Assembly: GCA_934352055.1 (NCBI GenBank)
Contig: CAKRJY010000001.1
Location: 1-64,000, forward strand
Length of the DNA: 64,000 nt
Direction of reading: 5' to 3'
Source of the DNA: an uncultured Lachnospiraceae bacterium
GTDB taxonomy: Bacteria; Bacillota; Clostridia; Lachnospirales; Lachnospiraceae
Shown here: positions 44,512-52,577 of the stretch, one piece after another
Layout: each line of letters begins with the position of its first letter
Position numbering within the stretch: position 1 is the first letter of the stretch
Notes under the pieces: model-generated
Database searches by the model: none
What the model was told of the DNA's origin: nothing
What the model saw: the letters and a program-made list of their open reading frames with translations, nothing else
Translations under genes and position numbers: made by a program

Positions 44512-45594
44512 TTATGCATTTTCTTCTTCAAACTTCTTCATAAATGCTACCAGTGCCTCAACGCCTTCTTTTGGCATCGCATTGTAAATGGAAGCACGCA
44601 TACCGCCAACGCTTCGATGTCCCTTTAAGTTCTCAAGTCCTGCTGCTTTTGCTTCTGCAACAAACTTTGCATCCAAATCAGCATTTCCCGTAACAAATGG
44701 CACATTCATAAGGGATCTGTCTTCCTTGCGTACGGTTCCCTTGAAAAGCTTGCTTTCATCTAAGAAATCATAAAGAATCTTTGCCTTTTCTTCGTTGCGT
44801 TCCTTCATCACAGAAAGTCCGCCCATTTTCTTCAACCATTTAAATACTTTTCCACAAATATAAATACCATAACATGGCGGTGTATTGTACAAAGAATCTG
44901 CATCTGCCTGCGTCTTGTACTTTAACATGGTCGGTGTTCCCGGAAGAACATCATCGGTAATCAAATCTTCGCGGATAATTGCAATTACAACGCCCGCAGG
45001 ACCAATATTCTTCTGCACACCACCATAAATCACGCCATACTTGCTGACATCTACCGGTTCTGACAAAAAGCAGGATGACACATCTGCCACCAATGTATGT
45101 CCTTTTGTATTTGGCAATGTCTTATATTTTGTACCGTAAATGGTATTATTCTCACAGATGTACACATAATCCAAGTCTTCAGGAATCGCAAGATCCGAAC
45201 AATCCGGTATGTACGAGAATGTTTCATCTGCCGATGATGCCAATTCTATCGCCTCGCCATACATCTTTGCTTCCGCAAAAGCTTTTTTTGCCCATTGTCC
45301 GGTTACAATATAACCGGCTTTGCGGTTTTTCATCAGATTCATTGGAATTGCTGCAAACTGCTGCGATGCTCCACCTTGTAGGAACAGCACCTTGTAGTTA
45401 TCCGGAATTTGCATCAAATCGCGCAAATCAGCTTCCGCTTCTTTTATAATCTGATCAAAGACTTTCGAGCGATGCGACATTTCCATCACGGACATACCAC
45501 ATCCTCGGTAATCCATCATCTCGTCTGCTGCTTCACGCAATACTTCCTCTGGAAGTACTGCAGGTCCTGCTGAAAAATTGTACACTCTGCTCAT
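44512..45594 (-). CDS. serC: Phosphoserine aminotransferase
   Basis: 360 residues from the ATG at 45,594 (AAAGGAA upstream). The N-terminus MSRVYNFSAGPAVLPE is typical. The PLP lysine lies in GGVQKNIGPAGV (about 196), and GHRSVGGMRASIYNA is the conserved C-terminal block. It converts phosphohydroxypyruvate to phosphoserine, the step after SerA. Only one base separates it from the ilvB stop, so the ribosome site is inside ilvB and translation is probably coupled. Confidence 0.96.
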   Translation of the reverse strand: MSRVYNFSAGPAVLPEEVLREAADEMMDYRGCGMSVMEMSHRSKVFDQIIKEAEADLRDLMQIPDNYKVLFLQGGASQQFAAIPMNLMKNRKAGYIVTGQWAKKAFAEAKMYGEAIELASSADETFSYIPDCSDLAIPEDLDYVYICENNTIYGTKYKTLPNTKGHTLVADVSSCFLSEPVDVSKYGVIYGGVQKNIGPAGVVIAIIREDLITDDVLPGTPTMLKYKTQADADSLYNTPPCYGIYICGKVFKWLKKMGGLSVMKERNEEKAKILYDFLDESKLFKGTVRKEDRSLMNVPFVTGNADLDAKFVAEAKAAGLENLKGHRSVGGMRASIYNAMPKEGVEALVAFMKKFEEENA

Positions 45595-45595
45595 C

Positions 45596-47281
45596 TTACA
45601 TTCCTTTCTTTTCCATATCTTTGTTATCAAAACAATCACTAATTGGTGCTCCCGGTGCAACCATTGGCCACACTTTGTCATCACAGTTAATGACACAATC
45701 AATTACCACCGGTGTTTTCATGGTAAGTGCTTTTGCAAAAACCTCTGCAAATTCTTCCTTACTGGTTGCACGATATCCCGTAGCTCCCATTGCCTCTGCC
45801 AATTTTACGAAGTCCACGCCATCGTTTAATACGGTGGATGAATATCTTTTTTCGTAAAACAACGTCTGCCATTGGCGAACCATACCAAGCACATGGTTAT
45901 TAATCACAACCTCAATGAGCGGCAGCTGTTCCCGCACAGCGGTAGCCACTTCATTCATATTCATACGAAAACATCCATCACCTGCCACATTGATGACTTG
46001 CTTATCTGGATTTCCAATCTGTGCTCCAATGGCTGCTCCAAGTCCATAGCCCATCGTACCAAGTCCACCGGATGTAAGAAGTGTATGTGGTTTTGCATAT
46101 TTAAAATATTGTGCTGTCCACATCTGATGCTGTCCTACCTCTGTTACCATGATGGCATCCCCTTTTGTCTGGCGGTAAATTTCTTCCACCACATAAGGAC
46201 CTGACAGCCCATCGGTACAGTATGTTGCCGGATATTTTTCTTTTAAGGACAGTATATGTGCCATCCATTCTTTATGATTTTGTTTTTTTAACATCGGATT
46301 GATACGACGTAAGATTTCTTTGATATCACCAATCACTTCCGCAGTAACGACTACGTTTTTGTTGATTTCTGCCGGATCTACATCAAATTGCAGTACCTTT
46401 GCATCTTTGGCAAATGTTTTTGGATTTCCAAGAACACGGTCGCTGAAACGCGATCCCACCGTAATCAAAAGATCACATTCACTGACGCCAAGATTGGCTG
46501 TCTTCGTTCCATGCATACCAAGCATCCCGGTATAGGCTTCCTTGGTTCCATCGTATGCACCTTTTCCCATCAACGTATCGCACACTGGCGCGTCTGCCAG
46601 GGAAACAAACGTCTCCAGTTCTTCTGCTGCATCACTGATGACCGCGCCGCCTCCAACAAATATGTATGGTTTTTCTGCTGCTTCAATCAGTGCAGCTGCT
46701 CTTTGCAACGCTTCTTCCGTAATATCTTTTACCACGCGTTCTACCGGCTTTGCTTCCTGATAGGTGTATTCACATTTGGCTGCCGTCACATCCTTTGGAA
46801 TATCCACCAAAACCGGTCCCGGTCTGCCTGTTTTTGCAATCCGGAATGCACGGCGCATCGTGTCCGCTAATTGATTCACATCTTTTACAATAAAATTGTG
46901 TTTGGTGATTGGCATCGTAATTCCTGCGATATCCACCTCCTGAAAACTGTCTTTTCCAAGAAGCGGTACATTTACATTACAAGTGATTGCCACCATAGGA
47001 ACAGAGTCCATCTGCGCTGTCGCAATACCGGTTACAAGATTCGTTGCTCCCGGTCCACTTGTTGCAAGGCAGACACCCACTTTTCCTGTACTTCTGGCAT
47101 AGCCATCTGCTGCATGACTCGCCCCTTGCTCATGGGAAGTCAGTACATGGTGTATTTCATCACTGTGTTTATATAATTCATCGTAAACATTTAATATGGC
47201 ACCGCCCGGATAACCAAAGACCGTGTCTACATTCTGCTCTTTCAGGCACTCGATAACAATTTGTGCTCCTGTCAGTTCCAT
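45596..47281 (-). CDS. ilvB: Acetolactate synthase large subunit
   Basis: 561 residues. The catalytic Glu is in LTSHEQGASHAADGYAR (about 47). The thiamin diphosphate motif starts GDGCFRMNMNE (about 436) and ends with NNHVLG, and the FAD-binding middle domain is present. It condenses two pyruvates, or pyruvate and 2-oxobutyrate, at the start of valine/leucine/isoleucine synthesis. It lies 23 bases after ilvD. No small subunit ilvN gene is next to it, unlike in many operons. Confidence 0.95.
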   Translation of the reverse strand: MELTGAQIVIECLKEQNVDTVFGYPGGAILNVYDELYKHSDEIHHVLTSHEQGASHAADGYARSTGKVGVCLATSGPGATNLVTGIATAQMDSVPMVAITCNVNVPLLGKDSFQEVDIAGITMPITKHNFIVKDVNQLADTMRRAFRIAKTGRPGPVLVDIPKDVTAAKCEYTYQEAKPVERVVKDITEEALQRAAALIEAAEKPYIFVGGGAVISDAAEELETFVSLADAPVCDTLMGKGAYDGTKEAYTGMLGMHGTKTANLGVSECDLLITVGSRFSDRVLGNPKTFAKDAKVLQFDVDPAEINKNVVVTAEVIGDIKEILRRINPMLKKQNHKEWMAHILSLKEKYPATYCTDGLSGPYVVEEIYRQTKGDAIMVTEVGQHQMWTAQYFKYAKPHTLLTSGGLGTMGYGLGAAIGAQIGNPDKQVINVAGDGCFRMNMNEVATAVREQLPLIEVVINNHVLGMVRQWQTLFYEKRYSSTVLNDGVDFVKLAEAMGATGYRATSKEEFAEVFAKALTMKTPVVIDCVINCDDKVWPMVAPGAPISDCFDNKDMEKKGM

Positions 47282-47304
47282 GATATTTCCTCTTTTCTCT
47301 CGAC

Positions 47305-48972
47305 TTATTCTGGCTGTTTTAAAATGGCACCCATGTTACCGGAAGTAACCTGTGCAGCATAGCGTCTCAAATAGCCTTCTTTGATTCTTGGTTCTCTTGG
47401 CTGCCAAGCCTCTTTTCTCTTGGCAAGTTCTTCATCAGAGACATCCATATGAATCGTCATATTTGGAATATCAATGGAAATGATATCGCCCTCTTCTACC
47501 AGTGCAATCGGACCACCTACAGCTGCTTCCGGAGAAATATGTCCAATCGAAGCGCCGCGGGATGCACCGGAAAATCTTCCATCTGTAATCAAAGCAACGG
47601 TAGATCCCAATCCCATACCAGCAATTGCAGATGTCGGGTTTAACATTTCACGCATACCAGGGCCTCCCTTTGGTCCCTCGTAGCGAATAACAACGACATC
47701 ACCATCTACAATTTTGCCGCCCTTAATCGCAGCGATGGCATCTTCTTCACAATCAAATACTCTTGCCGGGCCGGAATGTACAAGCATTTCCTCAACCACA
47801 GCCGAACGTTTTACAACACCACCATCCGGTGCAATATTTCCTTTTAACACCGCAAGACCACCTGTCTTAGAATACGGATTGTCTGTCGGACGGATAACCT
47901 CTGGATTTTTGTTTACCGCATTTTGGATGTTCTCTCCGACTGTCTTACCGGTAACCGTCATACAATCGGTATTGAGAAGTCCTATATCTGCAAGCTCTTT
48001 CATCACGGCATAAACACCGCCGGCCTCATTCAAATCTTCCATATAAGTAGGACCCGCTGGCGCAAGGTGGCAAAGATTTGGTGTTTTTTCACTAATTGGA
48101 TTTGCATAAGAGATATCAAAGTCAAATCCAACTTCATGTGCAATTGCAGGCAAATGCAACATAGAATTTGTAGAGCAGCCAAGTGCCATATCTACGGTAA
48201 GCGCATTGATGATTGCTTCTTTTGTCATAATATCTCTTGGACGAATATCTTTACGATACATCTCCATAACAGCCATACCTGCATGTTTTGCCAGTTTAAT
48301 TCTTTCAGAATAAACTGCCGGAATGGTTCCATTTCCACCAAGTCCCATACCAAGTGCCTCTGTCAGACAGTTCATAGAATTGGCAGTGTACATACCTGAG
48401 CAGGAGCCACAGGTCGGGCAGACCTTTTCTTCATATTCTCTGACATCTTCTTCTGTCATGGTACCAGCTTCATAAGCACCTACTGCTTCGAACATAGAAG
48501 AAAGAGAACGTTTCTGTCCTTTCACATGGCCGGCAAGCATTGGGCCACCTGATACAAATACCGTTGGCACATTAACACGCGCTGCTGCCATCAAAAGACC
48601 CGGCACATTTTTGTCGCAGTTTGGCACCATAACAAGTGCATCAAACTGATGCGCAAGCGCCATACACTCTGTAGAATCTGCGATCAAATCTCTTGTAACC
48701 AAAGAATATTTCATGCCGGAATGTCCCATGGCAATACCATCACAAACAGCGATTGCTGGGAACACGACCGGAACACCACCGGCTTCTGCCACTCCGAGCT
48801 TAACGGCATTTACAATTTTATCAAGATTCATATGGCCTGGTACGATTTCATTATAAGAACTAACAATACCAACCATTGGTTTTTTCATTTCTTCTTCCGT
48901 GAAGCCTAATGCATTGAAAAGGCTTCGATGTGGTGCCTGCTGCATACCACTTTTAACGTTGTCGCTTCTCAT
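47305..48972 (-). CDS. ilvD: Dihydroxy-acid dehydratase
   Basis: 555 residues. The iron-sulfur cysteines are in NCDKNVPG (about 118) and CPTCGSCSGMYTANSMNCL (about 188-195). GRFSGASRGASIGHISPEA near residue 465 is the second signature. It dehydrates dihydroxyisovalerate and dihydroxymethylvalerate in branched-chain amino-acid synthesis. A 145-bp foldback sequence lies between leuB and this gene. No ilvC is in the window. Confidence 0.97.
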   Translation of the reverse strand: MRSDNVKSGMQQAPHRSLFNALGFTEEEMKKPMVGIVSSYNEIVPGHMNLDKIVNAVKLGVAEAGGVPVVFPAIAVCDGIAMGHSGMKYSLVTRDLIADSTECMALAHQFDALVMVPNCDKNVPGLLMAAARVNVPTVFVSGGPMLAGHVKGQKRSLSSMFEAVGAYEAGTMTEEDVREYEEKVCPTCGSCSGMYTANSMNCLTEALGMGLGGNGTIPAVYSERIKLAKHAGMAVMEMYRKDIRPRDIMTKEAIINALTVDMALGCSTNSMLHLPAIAHEVGFDFDISYANPISEKTPNLCHLAPAGPTYMEDLNEAGGVYAVMKELADIGLLNTDCMTVTGKTVGENIQNAVNKNPEVIRPTDNPYSKTGGLAVLKGNIAPDGGVVKRSAVVEEMLVHSGPARVFDCEEDAIAAIKGGKIVDGDVVVIRYEGPKGGPGMREMLNPTSAIAGMGLGSTVALITDGRFSGASRGASIGHISPEAAVGGPIALVEEGDIISIDIPNMTIHMDVSDEELAKRKEAWQPREPRIKEGYLRRYAAQVTSGNMGAILKQPE

Positions 48973-49002
48973 CTTTTTATTTCTCCTTTACTTCTGTCTG
49001 AC

Positions 49003-49147
49003 GCCGTATTTCTTAGGTGCGATGGTTTGATTTCTGACACGTTCTCACTCTGTAAAAAACGTAGCCTCACTAAATTCGCTAACGCTCATTAAGTGACGAC
49101 GTTTTTTAAAGGTCAGAAATCAAACCATCACACCTTATCATACGGCT
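49003..49147. repeat. Foldback sequence between leuB and ilvD
   Basis: Arms of about 35 bases (49,003-49,039 and 49,111-49,147) share GCCGTAT at the outer ends and the perfect GATGGTTTGATTTCTGAC at the inner ends. Inside, TAAAAAACGT and ACGTTTTTTA pair again. The hairpin fills most of the 215-base gap. It is unrelated in sequence to the GGGACGTTCC foldback family. It could be an intercistronic processing or attenuation structure, or a small mobile repeat. Confidence 0.75.
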
Positions 49148-49187
49148 GCATATACTAAAAAATGATGCCTCTCCCTTTATCTACTAT

Positions 49188-50294
49188 TTACTCCACAATG
49201 TAGCGGCAGATCAGATCGCCCATTTCAGCGGTTCCAACCTGTGTGATGCCTTCCATAGATTCACCTTCGCGTGGCATAATGTCAATTGTACGATAACCAT
49301 CACGAAGAACAGATTTGACAGCCTGCTCAATGGCATCTGCTTCCTGATCCAGATCAAAACTATAACGAAGCATCATAGCTGCACTAAGAATCGTTGCAAT
49401 CGGATTTGCAATACCTTTTCCTGCAATATCCGGTGCAGAACCACCACTTGGTTCATAAAGGCCAAACTTGGTTTCATTTAAGCTTGCAGAAGAAAGCATT
49501 CCAATCGACCCTGTTACCATACTGGCCTCATCTGACAAGATATCACCAAACATGTTTTCCGTCAAAATGACATCAAACTGCTTCGGATCTTTTACAAGCT
49601 GCATCGCACAATTATCTACAAGCATGTGTTCGTATGTCACTTCCGGATAATCCTTTGCCACTTCTTCTACCACTTTACGCCACAAACGAGAAGTATCTAA
49701 AACATTCGCTTTGTCTACACTTGTCACTTTCTTACGACGCTTCATCGCAATATCAAAACCTCGTTTTGCAATGCGACGAATTTCGTCTTCATTATAGGTG
49801 AGAGAGTCATGTGCTGTCAAAACACCATCTACTTCTTCCGTACCTCTTTCACCAAAATAAAGTCCCCCCGTCAATTCACGCATAATCATCATATCGAATC
49901 CGTCTCCGATAATATCTTCGCGTAATGGACAGGCTGCTTTTAACTCTTCATATAAATAGGCAGGTCTTAAATTTGCAAACAAATGCAACGACTTGCGTAA
50001 TTTCAAAAGGCCTGCTTCCGGTCTAAGTTCCGGTTTCAGCTTATACCATGGGGATGTTGCTGTATTTCCACCAATAGAACCCATCAAAACGGCATCCGAT
50101 GCTTTTGCTGCTGCGATTGCCTCATCTGTCAATGGCACTCCCGTTGCGTCGATTGAACAGCCTCCCATTAAAATATCTTCATAATGAAATGTATGGTTGT
50201 AAACTTCACAGATACGATCCAATACCTTCTTTGCTTCCGAAACAATTTCCGGTCCAATTCCGTCACCACGAATGACGCCTATCTTATATTCCAT
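49188..50294 (-). CDS. leuB: 3-Isopropylmalate dehydrogenase
   Basis: 368 residues. GVIRGDGIGPEIV opens the family fold. The substrate arginines are in LKLRKSLHLFANLRPA and MMIRELTGGLYFG. The metal-binding aspartates are in VDNCAMQL and FGDILSDEASM, and EPSGGSAPDIAGKGIANP is the NAD-side signature. It oxidises and decarboxylates 3-isopropylmalate in leucine synthesis. It is first in the block that continues with ilvD, ilvB, serC and serA. No leuA, leuC or leuD is in the window. Confidence 0.96.
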   Translation of the reverse strand: MEYKIGVIRGDGIGPEIVSEAKKVLDRICEVYNHTFHYEDILMGGCSIDATGVPLTDEAIAAAKASDAVLMGSIGGNTATSPWYKLKPELRPEAGLLKLRKSLHLFANLRPAYLYEELKAACPLREDIIGDGFDMMIMRELTGGLYFGERGTEEVDGVLTAHDSLTYNEDEIRRIAKRGFDIAMKRRKKVTSVDKANVLDTSRLWRKVVEEVAKDYPEVTYEHMLVDNCAMQLVKDPKQFDVILTENMFGDILSDEASMVTGSIGMLSSASLNETKFGLYEPSGGSAPDIAGKGIANPIATILSAAMMLRYSFDLDQEADAIEQAVKSVLRDGYRTIDIMPREGESMEGITQVGTAEMGDLICRYIVE

Positions 50295-50353
50295 CTTTTT
50301 TCCCTTTCCTTGCTGTCAACGCATCTTTTCCTTTAACAACTTTACACTTTACT

Positions 50354-50382
50354 ATAATAAAGTATTTGTATTTGCATTTCAA
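50354..50382 (-). promoter_or_regulatory. leuB: leuB promoter
   Basis: Minus-strand TTGAAA (50,377-50,382), exactly 17 bases, then TATTAT (50,354-50,359). Transcription would start near 50,347, giving a leader of only about 50 bases without room for a T-box or peptide attenuator. Confidence 0.6.
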
Positions 50383-50392
50383 TAAAAAATTT

Positions 50393-50442
50393 AGCCGTAG
50401 GGACGTTCCTTTTGCCACAAGGAGTGTCCCCTTTGGCTTTTT
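50393..50442 (+). repeat. Single terminal hairpin of the foldback family
   Basis: AGCCGTAGGGACGTTCC ... GGAGTGTCCCCTTTGGCT followed by a T run. It matches the end of the 0.6-kb foldback elements, with no second half nearby. GGGACGTTCCTT and AAGGAGTGTCCC pair fully if two G-U pairs are allowed. It lies in the leuB/GH43-like divergent region, so no gene clearly needs a terminator there. Confidence 0.75.
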
Positions 50443-50562
50443 TTCTAATATTATAATAATTTAACAATATATATAATTTCTTAATATCATATTTTTTCAC
50501 CAATGGTAGACTAATAGTAACAAGGTATCACACAAATATATATTCAAGAAAAGGAGAAACAA

Positions 50563-51948
50563 ATGAAGTATGGTATCAACCTTAGTTACGATGATTTACT
50601 AGACAACAATGAAGCACTTGCCATTGTTGCTCAATATCTGCCTGCCTTTTCTTCTATCAAAGAGCAACATCCACAGATGACGCGCCTTTCATTTTCCACC
50701 CTTGGAAAATATATGCCACAGATTTTTAGTGAAGAAACTTTACAACAGCTCGATCTTGCACTAAAAGAATATGGAAAAGATAAAGGATACACTGCCACTG
50801 AAATTGCCAAAATGAAAAAATATCAGGCCATGGAGGCATCCAGAAAAATCCGTTTTGCCCAAAAGAAAAAAAGTCCTACCAGCAACCGTTATACAGAATT
50901 TCACCCTGGAGAAGAATGGCTTGATACAAATGGAGAACCTATACAGGCACATGCCGGACAAGTTTTTTTCGAAAACGGAATCTACTATTGGTATGGTGAA
51001 AACAAAGAATTCACACGTGGAGAAGAAGAAGCAGATAATGACATCTGGACATGGGGAATACGGTGTTACCGTTCCACGGATTTGTATAATTGGGAGGATC
51101 TTGGTCTCATAGTGGAACCAGATTTAGATCATCCTGATGGTAATTTATTTCCCGACGCTTATGTAGATCGTCCACACATCATTAAATGTGAAAAGACCGG
51201 AAAATATGTCATGTGGATTAAAATTTCCGGAACAGAAGCTTGTTTTACCATCTTATCAGCTGACAAAATCACCGGTCCATATAAATTGGAAAAAGAGGAT
51301 GTAAAACCGTTTCAATACGATATCGGAGACTTTGATCTGCTTGTAGATCCAACAACGCAAAAATGTTATATGACACTTGATGTATCCCACCAAAAAGTTG
51401 CAACACTGCTTTTGACAGAAGATTATTTAGCTGTTGATAGAGAACTCGCATCACAATATGAAAACCGTTTTCCACCACTAAACCGTGAAGGAATGACTAT
51501 GACTACTCACAATGGAAAAAAGTATTTACTAACATCCGGCACAACCGGATACACGCCAAACCAATGTGATTATGCTGTAGGAGATACTTGGGAATCCGCA
51601 TTACAACCAATGGGGGATCCTCACGCTGGAGATTGTTCTTTTTCCTCATTCAATTCACAGCCTTCACAAATTTTCCAGGTACATAACAGCGACACCTATA
51701 TTTGTATTGCAGACCGCTGGATGCCGGATCATTTGTTGACTGGAGATATAGCTCTTCGGTTCCGAAACGCCATTGCACATCGCTATGAGCCTGATTCATA
51801 TCCTGCAGATGACGAAGCGTTAGCTCTGTATGTTGCACGACCAGACCTTGAGCGATGCAACACTTCAAAATCACGCTACATTTGGTTACCAGTCAGCTTT
51901 CAAGACGATCGCATGCAAATCACCTGGCATGATCATTGGCAATATTAA
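50563..51948 (+). CDS. GH43-like glycoside hydrolase with N-terminal helical domain
   Basis: 461 residues. Residues 1-100 form a helical module beginning YDDLLDNNEALAIVAQYLP, a small domain type that I believe occurs at the ends of various Firmicute glycosidases. The propeller follows from about 110. It has EWLDTNGEPIQAHAGQ (base Asp), YDIGDFDLLV (modulating Asp), NREGMTM (candidate acid Glu) and YLLTSGTTGYTPNQ. It is a paralogue of the 18,887-19,927 protein. There is no signal peptide. AAAAGGAG precedes the ATG. It is monocistronic, ending at a hairpin derived from the foldback family. Confidence 0.85.
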   Translation: MKYGINLSYDDLLDNNEALAIVAQYLPAFSSIKEQHPQMTRLSFSTLGKYMPQIFSEETLQQLDLALKEYGKDKGYTATEIAKMKKYQAMEASRKIRFAQKKKSPTSNRYTEFHPGEEWLDTNGEPIQAHAGQVFFENGIYYWYGENKEFTRGEEEADNDIWTWGIRCYRSTDLYNWEDLGLIVEPDLDHPDGNLFPDAYVDRPHIIKCEKTGKYVMWIKISGTEACFTILSADKITGPYKLEKEDVKPFQYDIGDFDLLVDPTTQKCYMTLDVSHQKVATLLLTEDYLAVDRELASQYENRFPPLNREGMTMTTHNGKKYLLTSGTTGYTPNQCDYAVGDTWESALQPMGDPHAGDCSFSSFNSQPSQIFQVHNSDTYICIADRWMPDHLLTGDIALRFRNAIAHRYEPDSYPADDEALALYVARPDLERCNTSKSRYIWLPVSFQDDRMQITWHDHWQY

Positions 51949-51951
51949 ATG

Positions 51952-51987
51952 CAGTGTGCCGCAGGGACGAACGTTCCTGCGGCACTG
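51952..51987. terminator. Bidirectional hairpin, short derivative of the foldback family end
   Basis: CAGTG-TGCCGCAGGGACG and CGTTCCTGCGGCA-CTG pair almost completely around AA. The sequence is the GCCGCAGGGACGTTCC repeat end joined to its own complement. It stands between the convergent GH43-like and gtrA genes. There is no strong T run, so terminator function is probable but not certain. Confidence 0.6.
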
Positions 51988-52007
51988 CGGCATACGGCCT
52001 ACGCGGC

Positions 52008-52565
52008 CTAAGCTTCCCCTTCTGGGAAAATGATTTTATTTACGAAGAAGAAAACAACCATGGAAACCCCTCCGTTTAAGACGGTGGTTCCAATATTGTA
52101 CAACCAATCCGGTACAAAAAGTGCTGCCACTGCAACCCAAATGCAGTTAATCGAATTAACAATGCAAGTAACAATGCAAAAGGCGATCAGATACCATAAT
52201 CCCTGATACCAGATATTCCCCTTGCTGCGGAACACAAAGCTTCTTTGAATCGGGAAATTGATACATTCTCCCACAATCATAGCCACCATATAAGCGCAGA
52301 AATATGGCAGGCCACCATGTGCTGCATCATACCCTATGATGTTCCACTTAAATGTTTCCCCAAACAATGTGATGTCTATTCCTGGAAATCCAAAATCCAC
52401 TTTTGGGAGTCCTGCAAATGCCAAAGGCAAAAACAGTAACATTAAATATTTAAATACCGTGATTAAGTTGCTGACAATGACAAACAATCCGCCTTCTCGA
52501 ATCCACTTTGAAGCTCCCGGATGTTTTTCGGCAAATCCTGCCCATGCGTTTTTTAATGCGTTCAT
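52008..52565 (-). CDS. GtrA-like membrane protein
   Basis: 185 residues with four membrane segments. VGECINFPIQRSFVFRSKGN matches the GtrA-family loop between helices (NF-x-R-x-FVF). GtrA proteins move or bind lipid-linked sugars, but many Firmicute members have no known role. It follows a GH3 beta-glucosidase gene by 12 bases and is probably cotranscribed with it, which suggests a joint function at the membrane. Confidence 0.75.
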   Translation of the reverse strand: MNALKNAWAGFAEKHPGASKWIREGGLFVIVSNLITVFKYLMLLFLPLAFAGLPKVDFGFPGIDITLFGETFKWNIIGYDAAHGGLPYFCAYMVAMIVGECINFPIQRSFVFRSKGNIWYQGLWYLIAFCIVTCIVNSINCIWVAVAALFVPDWLYNIGTTVLNGGVSMVVFFFVNKIIFPEGEA

Positions 52566-52577
52566 ACTTCTCTCCTT

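Noticed and set aside
50295..50330. A two-codon ATG-CGT-TGA frame with a good ribosome site in the leuB leader
   Set aside because: It is too short to support any claim and is probably chance, though it could act as a start-stop element.
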